This document shows positions 21,101 through 29,400 of a stretch of DNA of 64,000 nucleotides, one piece after another. Source of the DNA: Bin80 sp026708685 (GTDB lineage: Bacteria > Bacteroidota > Rhodothermia > Rhodothermales > Bin80); assembly GCA_965200955.1 (NCBI GenBank), contig OZ241742.1, positions 2,108,001 through 2,172,000 of the forward strand, given 5' to 3'. The number at the start of each line of letters is the position of its first letter. Position 1 is the first letter of the stretch. The notes beneath the pieces were generated by a model. That model saw only the letters and a program-made list of their open reading frames with translations, ran no database searches and was not told where the DNA came from. The position numbers and the translations under genes were made by a program.

Positions 21101-22011
21101 CAGGTTGGATGGCTGGTATGATGGTGGCTCATAGTCATGGAAAGGGAACGTTTAAGGTACCCGATGGTGACGGTGCAATTGAAACAGGGCTCACAGGAAT
21201 CTATCCATATGTGTCGTACCAATCTTCTCAATGGGAAATCTGGATGAGCGGAGGTTATGGATGGGGTAACGCCGAAGTGCAACATCTCAATGGAGATTTA
21301 ACATCCAGATTTGGAGCCATTGGATTTAAGGGGAACTTGGCATCAAAACGTACCTCTCAACTACGTTATTATGGTGATGTCCTTTTGACCGATGCCCATG
21401 TAAATGTCACTGGACTTCGAGCCGAAGTCATCCGAGTTCGGTTGGGAATGGAGAGTTCTTTCCACATGAGTGATGGGATTCGTCCTTTCCTAGATGCGAA
21501 TGTTCGCCAAGATCGAGGGGATGTAGAGAAGGGAACAGGATTGGAGATAGGAGGTGGTGTACGTGTTGCTTATCCTCAATGGAATCTTCGTGGTGAAGTA
21601 CGCTCTCAGGGGTTGGTGCTTCACTCTGCTGCAGGATTCACGGAATGGGGTCTTTCAGGATCCATTCAGGTGGGGAATCCATCCAAGGGGTTCATGATAC
21701 GCATACGTCCATCTTGGGGGCCCACTCATCATAGGTCATTCTATAGGCAACAGACGATTCTCAATGCAACTTCATTGCGTTCGGGGATGCAACGTACCGA
21801 GGTAGAATTAGGATATGGATTTCCAGTCAGTGGTGGGACAGCTCGGTCCATTGTGGGAGTGACTCAGTTGTCTCAAGGGAGACTGTTACGTGTGGGCGGA
21901 GAACTTCGTCCGTGGAATCGAATATCAATATCAGCATCTGGATTAGCCCATCACCACCAAGAATCTAGTTTTGATATGAGCATGAGTATTCAGGGTACAC
22001 TTCGGTATTAA
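15136..22011 (+). CDS. Giant calx-beta-like repeat autotransporter/adhesin, copy 2 (intact)
   Basis: The 2,291-residue protein starts with a signal peptide (hydrophobic stretch about residues 16-35, cleavage near LGQGQ). It continues with about sixteen tandem Ig-like/calx-beta repeats of roughly 100 residues. Each has the order EGxxxxFxVxL, VTVTISGxxGTDL, LTFTxxNWxxPQ, a D/E-rich loop and VTIxDDD; such acidic loops bind calcium in the calx-beta family. The last two repeats are the most canonical (YRTxDGTAxAGKDY). From about 1,880 a helical linker with two conserved cysteines leads into an about 350-residue beta-barrel (GVWGRGAFRRFQGQ...) that ends in Tyr, as expected for an outer-membrane autotransporter barrel. 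It should display a long, calcium-stiffened rod on the cell surface for adhesion, but this is inference. Confidence 0.85.
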   Translation: MLLVSFHYEMGVLPACMRQVIVFCVLGICLCPTATLGQGQSPQIQISTPSSSQTLINPPLRTHEYFHESPSHQIVWIKDNPAPFRSSPINGETLSSAASSFTLYSSSVSESTHPWLFSPVEEVNPYGSQFREDRLWKVQQMSRGVQNSVTVLEGNSKIYDIDLSAQPSSDVVVTITGLSSDLTLNITSLTFTPANWNSKQEVILTALHDSDDTDESVTLTLTGSDGNTQTINVTIIDDDRTWELIPEEILEGTRLGVGPIQLLKELGPPSADVTFTITGHSGTDIELLETSVTFLQNEWDQSQSITIIAKSDQDDVHDYVTLTFVADGGGYTGLTYTMDVMILERKGYEVYIDEGSSVTDGMYFSGPIPTLDPIVTYDWDKSSDIIISPHEVTYDADTWHSCNQGNCSNFETVTISSAHDSDDLDDRVVVTLRVTGPPGSIYFGINALMYVNINDIDDPGIDVDPSSLTIVEGNQDTFEVTLSDSPHGDFGGNDVTVNISSGGRTSATPSSLIFTTANWSQPQTVTVQTRDDSDFVDNKETIRLHASGGGFERESITVEVTIKDDDTPDIEISEPSISVTEGATNSFEVELEGEPNRDIEVIITGYVGTDLDTLASAPRELTFTPSDWDEPQIVTVGAKEDLDFDPDYEQLTLTTTGPPLKALFVTVNDNDRAEIIADSHVDIREGESTTIEFSLSSPPTSEVAVSISGYLGTDVEELPPNPLQRTFDGTNWNAPQTITLTASEDDDSIDEGIILTLSAMGGGYDHITLPVNVTIKDDDLIKGIDTDETIQMIEGTSVDLKVKLLADPPSTVTIIMDGYVGTDLGPSPPNPLNLEFDETNWNLNQTIVLTASEDDDFDEEDVIHLTLTASAVGQDDFIKQVGVKIRDNDHPSIVIDPASLNIHEGGANTVNVSITAKPFADMTIQIPPVGDLTARPSELTFANDSNWSNPRTVTLVAATDTDVFNDMETVVLSASGGGYNGLTAEISVEIIEDISPPKVLLSVTPNPITEGNSVQLTAILSKPMPADLVVNLIYEDMDTEPSDYAPLRNFNIDAGSLRGSGTLRILDDTTVEPNEEFRVSIRKPNGADLGDASSMIITILDDGDKPPPVEVLLSVDPIRVFEGDQVTVTTTIQEALLQDVTIPLIYPSDGSTAIITQDYIPLSQLIIPAGQVTKSGTIQTIRDAEVETSETFTVAFGALPALVTGGRFLSKTITILDQQKPKVSLSVDHHSIEEGEEANIKVTLSSPLTNMVTIPLAVTPITASTSDYQLIRSLPQVEIRGGELEGQMTIRAIDDDFIEESETFAIEFGSLPSSVISGVNSIAEVIITDNDDPDVNVPTSITILEGNQETINISLTSIPSSEVEIQISTQQVTEIEIVPSSLLISPDQWNRLSEVNITAPQDENMMDEQMVLTMSANGGEYSDILHTLVVNIIDDDHAALVVQPSIIIDEGASAYFDVRLAQMPTADVTVTLSGYQGTDLVLQSSSLITFSESDWSAVKTVELMALEDSDAEQDDPVDLILSASGGGYDAIQEVVMVTIREKDTAGLIVTPRTIQIFEGDSGQLTVSLNSRPLSNVTVSVSGHQNTDVEIAPTTLTFTPTEWESIQTISIDAKEDMDTIDDPVILTFTASGGNYDGQQAVVDVMILDKGAPKISIYEGQASEEAGVVRLPLELSHGIDEVITVQYQTSDPLEGTIAIAGEDYTASRGIVIFDPGGTRGVVQFEITNDNIQEERENFTVILSSASTNAIIHRGSATATILDDDGGLPTIAIRDAVASQDAGLMTFQLHLSQPSPYSISVHYRTKDGTASAGKDYAAKSGTATFTPGTMQTSIDIPLLQKESSEDQQIFYVHLESSNSTQMDKDIAIAVIQKETEIAQNVMVAYTARFVRTLSVQFTEALQERLQPSGSSCSTVERVQTAQIWLTTSDWTPSLGELLSGCKVTKITAGSAGKLGVWGRGAFRRFQGQDEGSIMLRGDVSSAMIGADYQWKTGWMAGMMVAHSHGKGTFKVPDGDGAIETGLTGIYPYVSYQSSQWEIWMSGGYGWGNAEVQHLNGDLTSRFGAIGFKGNLASKRTSQLRYYGDVLLTDAHVNVTGLRAEVIRVRLGMESSFHMSDGIRPFLDANVRQDRGDVEKGTGLEIGGGVRVAYPQWNLRGEVRSQGLVLHSAAGFTEWGLSGSIQVGNPSKGFMIRIRPSWGPTHHRSFYRQQTILNATSLRSGMQRTEVELGYGFPVSGGTARSIVGVTQLSQGRLLRVGGELRPWNRISISASGLAHHHQESSFDMSMSIQGTLRY

Positions 22012-22146
22012 GAGCATGCACAAAACAATGGATCGGTTACCTTTCAAGTCGGGAAAGCATTATTAGATGGATGATGATGAAAAATGCTGGTGACTGGGCT
22101 CATGACGATGGATCATCCATGTAAGATCCTTTCTCCGAGGAATATC

Positions 22147-23388
22147 TCAATTCGCCATATCATGAATGGTAACAAGCCCAACTCGATTGGAGCTACTTTG
22201 ATGAATCAAGAGTTTGTTTTCACGTGTCACCCAAACATGGCGAATGATTCCAACGCCGCTGGGAATAGCCCAACTTTGAAATGACTCCGTCTCAGGATCA
22301 AATCGAACCAATGCATCGGGGCGCATAGCAGATTCATTATACCAAATCTTGTCGTTAATGACCGCTAACGAATAGGGATGGGATTGAGCCCCACTCGGGG
22401 AGTCCCATTCCTTAATGGTGCCAGTATCAGGGTTCAAGCGACCAATGCGTCCCATGGATGAGTTTACATACCAGATCATACCTTTAGAATCAACACCAAG
22501 TCGGCGAATGCGAGTGCCATCATCAGATATAGAGTAGTACTGGATTTCCATAGATTCAGGGTGCATCCTAGCCAGTTTATTGGTTCCATTGTAAGCGATC
22601 CAAACCATTCCATCGTGATCAACAATGATTCCATAGGGGCGAGGCTCTGTATGAATTTCGGTAAGTTCGCCAGTAGTAGGATTGAGTCTTCCAAGCATAG
22701 CTGATCTTTGGGAGGTAAAGTAGAGCTGACCGTTTGGGTGAAACACGGCTGTATGTGGGTCTTTGGACTTCGTTGGATATTCAATTATATCTCCTGTATT
22801 CGGATCAAGTTTCCCTATAGTGCCATTACTGTTTCCAGTATACCAAATAAAACCCTCATGATCAGGGATAATGCTATGAGGCTTGGCTTCAGGGGGCAAC
22901 GGATATTCTTCCATAGCTCCTGTCGTAGGATCAAGCCGCCCGACTAGACTTGCCCACATTCCTGTCCACCATATACTGCCATCGGGTGCTTCTATAGGAT
23001 CGCGAGAACGTTGTCCGAGTGTTGGGACAATCCATTCTTGAATATCAATATCTATTGGACCATCAATTAGAATTGGCTTCCGATCTTCACGAGCAGGAAA
23101 ATGATCCGCCAAGTACTGTGCAATGACTTGGGCATCTCTCTCTGGGAGAACCATCATAGACTCTTGAACCGATTTCCACATCTCTACCCCATCAAAACCA
23201 GATCTTGTGATGGTTGATAGTGAGTGACACGATGTGCATAGTTGCTCAACCAACATTTTACCAGCTCCCTCAGGAAGAGAGGCATCCTGCTGATGTTGAG
23301 AGAGACTGGAGTTCACAAGGAAGAGGACAAAAGAGAATGCAATCAAGATCGTCCAGAAAGATGGTTTCAGAAAAGTAAAGCAGGTCAT
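22147..23388 (-). CDS. Secreted cytochrome c fused to a Vgb-like (virginiamycin B lyase) beta-propeller
   Basis: The 413-residue product has a signal peptide (WTILIAFSFVLFLVN), then a heme-binding CTSCH motif near residues 51-55 in a small cytochrome-c-like domain (LPEGAGKMLVEQ...YLADHFP). From about residue 130 it has repeated WxTG/GRLDPTTGxxxEYPLP blades, about six or seven, typical of the Vgb/streptogramin-lyase propeller fold. The protein should be periplasmic. Propellers of this group are often annotated as lyases, but most environmental homologues with an attached c-type heme have no shown lyase activity; an electron-transfer or sensor role is more likely. It converges on the giant gene with 135 bases between. 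Confidence 0.8.
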   Translation of the reverse strand: MTCFTFLKPSFWTILIAFSFVLFLVNSSLSQHQQDASLPEGAGKMLVEQLCTSCHSLSTITRSGFDGVEMWKSVQESMMVLPERDAQVIAQYLADHFPAREDRKPILIDGPIDIDIQEWIVPTLGQRSRDPIEAPDGSIWWTGMWASLVGRLDPTTGAMEEYPLPPEAKPHSIIPDHEGFIWYTGNSNGTIGKLDPNTGDIIEYPTKSKDPHTAVFHPNGQLYFTSQRSAMLGRLNPTTGELTEIHTEPRPYGIIVDHDGMVWIAYNGTNKLARMHPESMEIQYYSISDDGTRIRRLGVDSKGMIWYVNSSMGRIGRLNPDTGTIKEWDSPSGAQSHPYSLAVINDKIWYNESAMRPDALVRFDPETESFQSWAIPSGVGIIRHVWVTRENKLLIHQSSSNRVGLVTIHDMAN

Positions 23389-23640
23389 CTAATTTGAAAT
23401 GTGAATTTTTGAAAAGATACTTCAAAATCTTAATTGATGAAGTGAATACTCGTCAAAATTCTTGTCATGGGTGTTTGACGATCTATTTTTTTGTATGATG
23501 AGCATAGGTCGAAAAATCATGAGACATTTAACCGTCCATATGCAATCATCAATCTATATCACTACTTTCAGTTGGATGTGCTATTTTGGAAGATCCTTAC
23601 GCATGCTATGATATTTCCAATTTGAACTCTGGTTGATGTG

Positions 23641-24933
23641 ATGCGGTTTGTATCTCCAGTTGATGTAGGTGGATTCGTATGTCTGTTGGCTTACGGAGTC
23701 CTCACATGGGTAACCCAAACATCGGGCGATCCATCGCTTCAACTGTTTCTGGGTCTTTCAATCTGTGTAGCTGCCATCACCTTTTTACTTTATGTGTATT
23801 TTCATCAACATCCTGAACAAAAAATATCCATTCGTCAACTGATCTTATGGGCTATTCTATTTAGGATTTGCGGATTGATAGGCGGCCCATTCTATGAAGA
23901 TGATTATTACAGATACTTGTGGGACGCATTTCGATTCTTTCAGGATGGTACGCCGTATGGAATTGCTCCAGAGGCTTTTTTTCAAGATTTGGGAATTCCA
24001 GATCAGTTCCAGAGAATTCTTGACGGTATCAACTATCCTGAGTTACCAACAATATATGGTCCAGTAACTCAGATTGTATTCTTGGGTGGCTATTTACTCA
24101 GTCCAGGGAGCGTCACAGCACTGCAAGTACTGATGATTCTCTTTGACTTGATAACGATTGGCCTATTGATTCGTTTGGCACCATTACCAGCTGTTCTTCT
24201 TTATGCATGGAGTCCACTGGTCATTAAAGAAATTGCCTTTACCGCTCATCCAGATATTATTGCTGTGTGCCTTGTAGTGACTGCGATCATTCTTTCTCAA
24301 AAAAATAGAATATATTTCGCGGCCATTTGTTTGGCATTAGCAGTAGGTGCCAAAGTCATTGCCTTGTTGGTTGTCCCATTTGTCTTACTTCGTACAAGAA
24401 TACATGTATGGGGAATCTTTATCGGGACACTAGGTCTCATTTATTTACCTTTTATTTTGCAGGGTAGTACAGATTTAGACACGTTGTTCGTGTTTACCCG
24501 CGAGTGGGAGTTTAACGCTGCTTTTTTTGGGTTACTAAAACCGTGGATGTCGAATTCAACAGCACGGATGGTATGTGGTTTTTTGTTAATCGCTGGGTTA
24601 TTGAGTTATTATCTCGTCTTCAGACATCAAAGATCAGGTTTCATTGTTCGGGGAGATTGGATTTATGGTGGGTTATTGGCCATCTGGCCTGTCGTTAATT
24701 CGTGGTATCTCCTGTGGTTACTTCCCTTTGCAGTCCTTCGCCCAAGTGCATGGGCATGGACAGCATCTGTGGCTGTATTACTATCCTATATCACAGGGTT
24801 GAATTTGAATAATTTTGACATGCATCCATTTGCACATCCTGATTGGGTTCGGCCTGTAGAGTATGGGTTGATTCTTCTAGCAATAGGTTATGATTTGTAC
24901 AGGTGTAATCGTCAAATTGAACAAAATCTCTGA
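23641..24933 (+). CDS. Polytopic GT-C glycosyltransferase (DUF2029 / MptA-B mannosyltransferase-like)
   Basis: The 430-residue integral membrane protein has about ten to eleven hydrophobic helices. Its first large loop holds YEDDYYRYLWDAFRF, matching the DDxxRYxWD signature of GT-C enzymes that take a sugar from a polyprenyl-phosphate donor, with the acidic pair as catalytic base. The following loop has NYPELPTIYGPVTQ, another family hallmark (YPP..YGP). It probably adds mannose or another hexose to a lipid or surface glycan on the outer face of the inner membrane. I chose the ATG at 23641 over the GTG at 23638. It stands alone between unrelated genes, so the acceptor is unknown. Confidence 0.75.
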   Translation: MRFVSPVDVGGFVCLLAYGVLTWVTQTSGDPSLQLFLGLSICVAAITFLLYVYFHQHPEQKISIRQLILWAILFRICGLIGGPFYEDDYYRYLWDAFRFFQDGTPYGIAPEAFFQDLGIPDQFQRILDGINYPELPTIYGPVTQIVFLGGYLLSPGSVTALQVLMILFDLITIGLLIRLAPLPAVLLYAWSPLVIKEIAFTAHPDIIAVCLVVTAIILSQKNRIYFAAICLALAVGAKVIALLVVPFVLLRTRIHVWGIFIGTLGLIYLPFILQGSTDLDTLFVFTREWEFNAAFFGLLKPWMSNSTARMVCGFLLIAGLLSYYLVFRHQRSGFIVRGDWIYGGLLAIWPVVNSWYLLWLLPFAVLRPSAWAWTASVAVLLSYITGLNLNNFDMHPFAHPDWVRPVEYGLILLAIGYDLYRCNRQIEQNL

Positions 24934-25351
24934 CAAAAGATCCTCCAGACCATAAATTGGTTATGGACGTATTAGGTGCATATATGATGGTCTTGGTAGT
25001 ATCCTCATCATTGCACATAGACTCCCATAGGGAAAAAAAGGAAAAGTGTTCATGCCGATGCAGACATCAATCATTGTTTTCCCATGACATGATTGAACAT
25101 CCAATCTTTCTGGATAATCTTTGATAGGCTTCTTTGGAGAGACTTACAGTCAAATGTAATGGACAATCTTTCAGTATTGGATTGAAATCTGTAATGCAAG
25201 CTTTCGACATAGTGTAGATTTTCACTGCTACTCAATACCAATATGCGTAATATTCCTTAAATTAGTATGCATGATTACCAATAACTTATCCACAAGCCTT
25301 TATGGATTCGTTGACTCTATCTTGTGATAATTATCACTTTACTCATTATAG
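24934..25351. other. Non-coding region upstream of the methyltransferase operon
   Basis: About 420 bases. A short hairpin (CCATAA...TTATGG, about 24950-24967) could end the upstream transcript, but no T-run follows. The remainder is AT-rich and presumably carries the operon promoter; I cannot point to specific boxes. Confidence 0.45.
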
Positions 25352-26449
25352 ATGGCTCTTCGTAGATGTTCTTCATTTGATCCTAATCTATTCGTGAAGG
25401 TATTTGACTTCTTCTCTGGTTGTGGTGGAGCCAGTCAAGGCTTTCGGGATGCTGGAATGGAAATCGTCTTTGCACTTGATAAAGATATGGATGCAAAACG
25501 TACTTTCACGAAAAATTTTCCTAATGCAACCTTCCTCTCTGAAGACATTCGGCAAGTGGAGGCAAAAGATACTCAATTACTTGTGAATCAAGCACATCCC
25601 AACCCAATCCTATTTTGTGGATGTGCTCCATGTCAGCCTTTCACCAAACAGAATACCATTCGCCCACAATCAGATAAAGATGAACGTATTCCTTTAATTT
25701 TAGAATTTTTACGCTTGATTCAAGGGTGCAATCCTGACATTGTTTTCTTGGAGAATGTTCCTGGAATACAGAAGGTATCTCTTAACATGAACCCGTTGAA
25801 TAGATTTATTGATGGACTTCGGTGTGCAGGATATCAAATTGATTGTGCATCGGTGTATCTCAAGAAGTATGGGGTACCACAAAGCCGACAAAGATTCCTG
25901 TTAATTGCAAGTCGGCATGGCAGGATAAAACTTCCTCCCCAAACTCATGGTCCAGGAACACCAAATCCTAAATTTTCCACCGTGAGAGATTGGATCGGGA
26001 GACTTCCAGAGCTTTCAGCTGGTGAAACACATAGTGAAGTTCCCAATCATCGATCTGCTGGTCTGTCTGAGCTTAACTTGAAGCGAATACAGGCAACCCC
26101 AGAAGGTGGAGGCAACTTGGATTGGCCACCTCATCTCAGGCTTCGTTGTCATCTAAATAAGGTAGGATATAGTGATGTATATGGACGGATGTCATGGGAT
26201 CGCCCGGCTCCAGGGTTGACTACCCGATGTATTAGTTATTCAAATGGTCGTTTTGGGCATCCTGAACAGGATCGTGCAATTAGTGTTCGCGAGGCTGCGA
26301 GCCTTCAGACATTTCCGATGGATTTTGTTTTTACAGGCAATTTACACTCAATGGCCCGCCAAATTGGTAATGCAGTTCCGGTAAAATTAGCAACCATCAT
26401 AGGTCATCAAATTGTAAGACATCTAAACGAGATAGGAAAACAAGTGTAA
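25352..26449 (+). CDS. DNA (cytosine-5) methyltransferase, Dcm/HpaII class
   Basis: The 365-residue enzyme shows the ordered C5-methylase motifs: motif I FDFFSGCGGASQGF (about residues 16-29), motif IV with the catalytic Cys in GCAPCQPFTKQ (about 89-99), motif VI ENVPG, motif VIII QSRQRFLLIA, and motifs IX-X with SVREAASLQTFP and GNAVPVKLA. It methylates cytosine in a specific DNA sequence; the target-recognition region lies between VIII and IX and gives no site prediction. It is the first gene of an operon: the next gene starts 2 bases after its stop. By context it marks self DNA for the neighbouring GHKL-ATPase/receiver system. Confidence 0.93.
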   Translation: MALRRCSSFDPNLFVKVFDFFSGCGGASQGFRDAGMEIVFALDKDMDAKRTFTKNFPNATFLSEDIRQVEAKDTQLLVNQAHPNPILFCGCAPCQPFTKQNTIRPQSDKDERIPLILEFLRLIQGCNPDIVFLENVPGIQKVSLNMNPLNRFIDGLRCAGYQIDCASVYLKKYGVPQSRQRFLLIASRHGRIKLPPQTHGPGTPNPKFSTVRDWIGRLPELSAGETHSEVPNHRSAGLSELNLKRIQATPEGGGNLDWPPHLRLRCHLNKVGYSDVYGRMSWDRPAPGLTTRCISYSNGRFGHPEQDRAISVREAASLQTFPMDFVFTGNLHSMARQIGNAVPVKLATIIGHQIVRHLNEIGKQV

Positions 26450-26451
26450 AG

Positions 26452-29400
26452 ATGGAAGTCAGTTTTGAGGCTCGGGCCAGAACACTGGATATGTTGGGTA
26501 GACAACAGATTGCCGGGATCCCTACGGCAATCAGTGAGTTGTTCAAGAATGCACATGATGCAGACGCAAGCTGTGTAGAGGTTGATTATTATCGAAGTGA
26601 CGGATTATTCGTAATGCGAGACAATGGAATCGGGATGAAATTGAATGAGTTCAGGGAGAATTGGCTCACCATTGCTACTGAGACAAGTATTCAAAGAAAA
26701 AAACGTCCTCTTAAGTTGACCCGAGGCGACAGGCCCATACTTGGAGAAAAAGGTATCGGTCGCTTAGCAATCGCGACCATTGCTCCACAGGTGCTGGTTC
26801 TCACACGTGCTAATCGTAATGGTATTTTGTCCGATCTAACCGTAGCATTCTTGAACTGGCGATTCTTTGAGTGTCCAGAGCTCAATCTTCAAGATGTACG
26901 GATTCAGCTGCAAACATTCCCTGGTGGCAGAATGCCAAATGGCAGTGATATTAAAGAAATGGTTGGTTGTTTTCAAGAGATGAATGCTCAGATTCTTGAA
27001 CGTATAGATGAAGAGAAACATAATCAGATAAAGGAAGATCTTAACCAATTTGTTGTAGATCCCCTGAGTTTAGCGAGCCATTTAGGTGAACCAACTCTAC
27101 TGGAACAAGGCCATGGTACTCATTTTTACCTCTTTCCTGCAAACTCTAATTTGGAATATGATATTGATGGAGATTCCAAGATTGACGAGGTTGCACCCTT
27201 ACAGAAGGCACTCTTAGGATTTACTACTCCTTCATTTCGGGCTGAGAAGAATAAATCAATTATTCAAACTTCCTTCAGAGTTCATAGTGTTGATGGAAGT
27301 CACCACAATATCATCGGTGAAAATGAATTTTTCACCGATGATGATTATCAAAATGCGGATCACCAAATTTGGGGAGAGTTTGACAAGTGGGGCCAGTTTA
27401 AGGGGAGCATATCTATTTATGGAGAAATCGTTGAACAACATATTATCAATTGGAGCGGTGGCAAAGGGAAACCTACCGATTGTGGGCCATTTAATGTACG
27501 ATTTGCCGCCATTGAGGGGGTAGCCAGGCATTCAACGTTACCTCTCCCAGATCATGCTCTCATGCTTGCTAAGACAAGAAAATTAGGAGGGTTGTATATC
27601 TATCGTGACGGCGTTCGAATTCAACCCTATGGGAATACGGATTATGATTGGCTGGAAATTGAACTTCGCCGAACGAAGAGTGCTTCATACTACTATTTTT
27701 CATATCGCCAGATGTTTGGAATTGTTGAGGTTGACTCATACAATAATCCAAATCTCAGTGAAAAGGCAGGCCGTGAAGGCTTTCGTGAAAATAAGGCATA
27801 CCGGGATCTAAGAGATATTCTGAAAAATTTTCTAGTCCAAGTGGCAGCTGATTTTTTCCGCTCAGAAGGGGTACACGCTGAGAAATTCATCATCCAGAAG
27901 CAGGAACTGGAGAAGGCAGAGTTGCACAGGAGAAATAGAGCCAAAAAGGTTTCTGCCAAGCGTAAACAATTTAAGGAGGATCTATCTGATTTTTTCGAGC
28001 GAATAAGGCAACAGAATCCACAGGAAGAGATTATAGGAATTGGGATTGACGCTGAGGAACGAATTAAGCAGGTATGTTGTGATCGGAATCCAGAACGAGT
28101 TGCCTTCCTCATTCTGGAGATTGAGCAAGATACCAGAAAGTCTCTTCGAGACATAGAATCAAAATATCGAGTTACGAAACCTCAGATAGGTTTATCTAAG
28201 TCCATAATGAAGGACTGGTACGATTATCAAGATGCTCATGCAGATATTCTGACGTACATTAATGAAGTTCAAGACTCCATTGATAGTATTATTACTCGGG
28301 AGATAGCAGATGCCGGAGTGAATGTAACTTTCAGAGAGCGTACGGAAGCGGCCTTAAATGATGTGAAGAATTATGGAGAGCGTCAAACAAGATCTCAAAG
28401 TAAGAAAATCATTAAAGAGGCCAACAGAATTCTTGGTGAAGCTCGTGGAGTGACGAAAAAATGCAGGGAGGCTATTGAAACTACATTTCGCGATGTCATG
28501 AGCGAATTTGCACGGCAAGACATGCATGGTCTTGATGACCAACGCTTGAATGCACGACGTTCTTCACTTGAGAAAATCATTCAAAAAGAAGTCCAACAAT
28601 CTGGGCAAAAACTTGCATCTATCCAGTCGCAACTAGCTGCCATTGAGCTTTTGAGTGATTTTTCTCTATTAGACGAGATAGCAGCTATTGAGGAGAGCAA
28701 TATTTCATTGAAGGAACAGTCTGTCAGCGATATGCAGCTTGTTCAACTAGGAATGGCAATTGAAATCATCAGCCATGAATTTGGTGCCGCAATCAGGACG
28801 GTCCGAATTGGACTGCGAGATCTAAAGGAATGGGCAAATGTGAACAGCGAATTAATGCCTCTCTTTCAGAATATTCGCAATGGTTTTGATCATCTTGATG
28901 GTTATCTCAGTCTCTTCACCCCTCTCCAGAGGAGATTATATCGTAAGGAAGTCACGATTCATGGGTGGGAAATTTTTAGATTCCTTACGAATCTTTTTGG
29001 GCAGCGTCTATCCCGGCATCATGTTGAATTAATTCAAACTGATTCCTTTGCAAAATCTAGATTGAAGAGCTATCCATCGTCCGTGTATCCTGTCTTTGTA
29101 AATCTTATAGATAATTCAATCTACTGGCTTTCTGGTCAGAACGAACGCGTTGAACGCCAAATTCAACTGGATGAATCTCATGGGTCATTTTATGTTTCGG
29201 ATTCTGGACCTGGGATTCATGTTAGCGACCGTGAAGATATTTTTAAGATAGGGTTTACTAAAAAGCCCGAAGGGCGGGGGATGGGATTACACATTGCTAG
29301 GGAAACATTGCGTCAGATAGGGTATAACCTTATTCTTGCAGATCAACAAAGAGATTGGAATACAACGTTTTACATCTCACCTATCCATGATGACCACTAG
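26452..29400 (+). CDS. Double GHKL ATPase: MORC/Hsp90-like N-terminus plus histidine-kinase-like C-terminus
   Basis: The 982-residue cytosolic protein opens with a MORC/MutL-like GHKL ATPase: ELFKNAHDADA (N-box, about residues 28-38), MRDNGIGM (G1) and GEKGIGRLA (G2, about 98-106). The middle (about 470-770) is largely charged coiled coil. Near residue 774 there is an H-box-like IISHEFGAAIRTVRIGL, as in the phosphoaccepting helix of histidine kinases. A second HATPase follows: NLIDNSIYWL (about 884), DSGPGI (about 918) and FTKKPEGRGMGLHIARE. It lies between a cytosine methyltransferase and a receiver-domain gene, overlapping the latter by 14 bases. MORC-like GHKL ATPases are known from R-M neighbourhoods. 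The tandem domain pair suggests an ATP-driven DNA sensor that passes a phosphoryl group to its neighbour (inference). Confidence 0.85.
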   Translation: MEVSFEARARTLDMLGRQQIAGIPTAISELFKNAHDADASCVEVDYYRSDGLFVMRDNGIGMKLNEFRENWLTIATETSIQRKKRPLKLTRGDRPILGEKGIGRLAIATIAPQVLVLTRANRNGILSDLTVAFLNWRFFECPELNLQDVRIQLQTFPGGRMPNGSDIKEMVGCFQEMNAQILERIDEEKHNQIKEDLNQFVVDPLSLASHLGEPTLLEQGHGTHFYLFPANSNLEYDIDGDSKIDEVAPLQKALLGFTTPSFRAEKNKSIIQTSFRVHSVDGSHHNIIGENEFFTDDDYQNADHQIWGEFDKWGQFKGSISIYGEIVEQHIINWSGGKGKPTDCGPFNVRFAAIEGVARHSTLPLPDHALMLAKTRKLGGLYIYRDGVRIQPYGNTDYDWLEIELRRTKSASYYYFSYRQMFGIVEVDSYNNPNLSEKAGREGFRENKAYRDLRDILKNFLVQVAADFFRSEGVHAEKFIIQKQELEKAELHRRNRAKKVSAKRKQFKEDLSDFFERIRQQNPQEEIIGIGIDAEERIKQVCCDRNPERVAFLILEIEQDTRKSLRDIESKYRVTKPQIGLSKSIMKDWYDYQDAHADILTYINEVQDSIDSIITREIADAGVNVTFRERTEAALNDVKNYGERQTRSQSKKIIKEANRILGEARGVTKKCREAIETTFRDVMSEFARQDMHGLDDQRLNARRSSLEKIIQKEVQQSGQKLASIQSQLAAIELLSDFSLLDEIAAIEESNISLKEQSVSDMQLVQLGMAIEIISHEFGAAIRTVRIGLRDLKEWANVNSELMPLFQNIRNGFDHLDGYLSLFTPLQRRLYRKEVTIHGWEIFRFLTNLFGQRLSRHHVELIQTDSFAKSRLKSYPSSVYPVFVNLIDNSIYWLSGQNERVERQIQLDESHGSFYVSDSGPGIHVSDREDIFKIGFTKKPEGRGMGLHIARETLRQIGYNLILADQQRDWNTTFYISPIHDDH

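Noticed and set aside
27693..28154. 153-codon minus-strand Ser/Arg-rich frame inside the GHKL gene
   Set aside because: Antisense shadow of the coiled-coil coding region; low-complexity composition, no domain.
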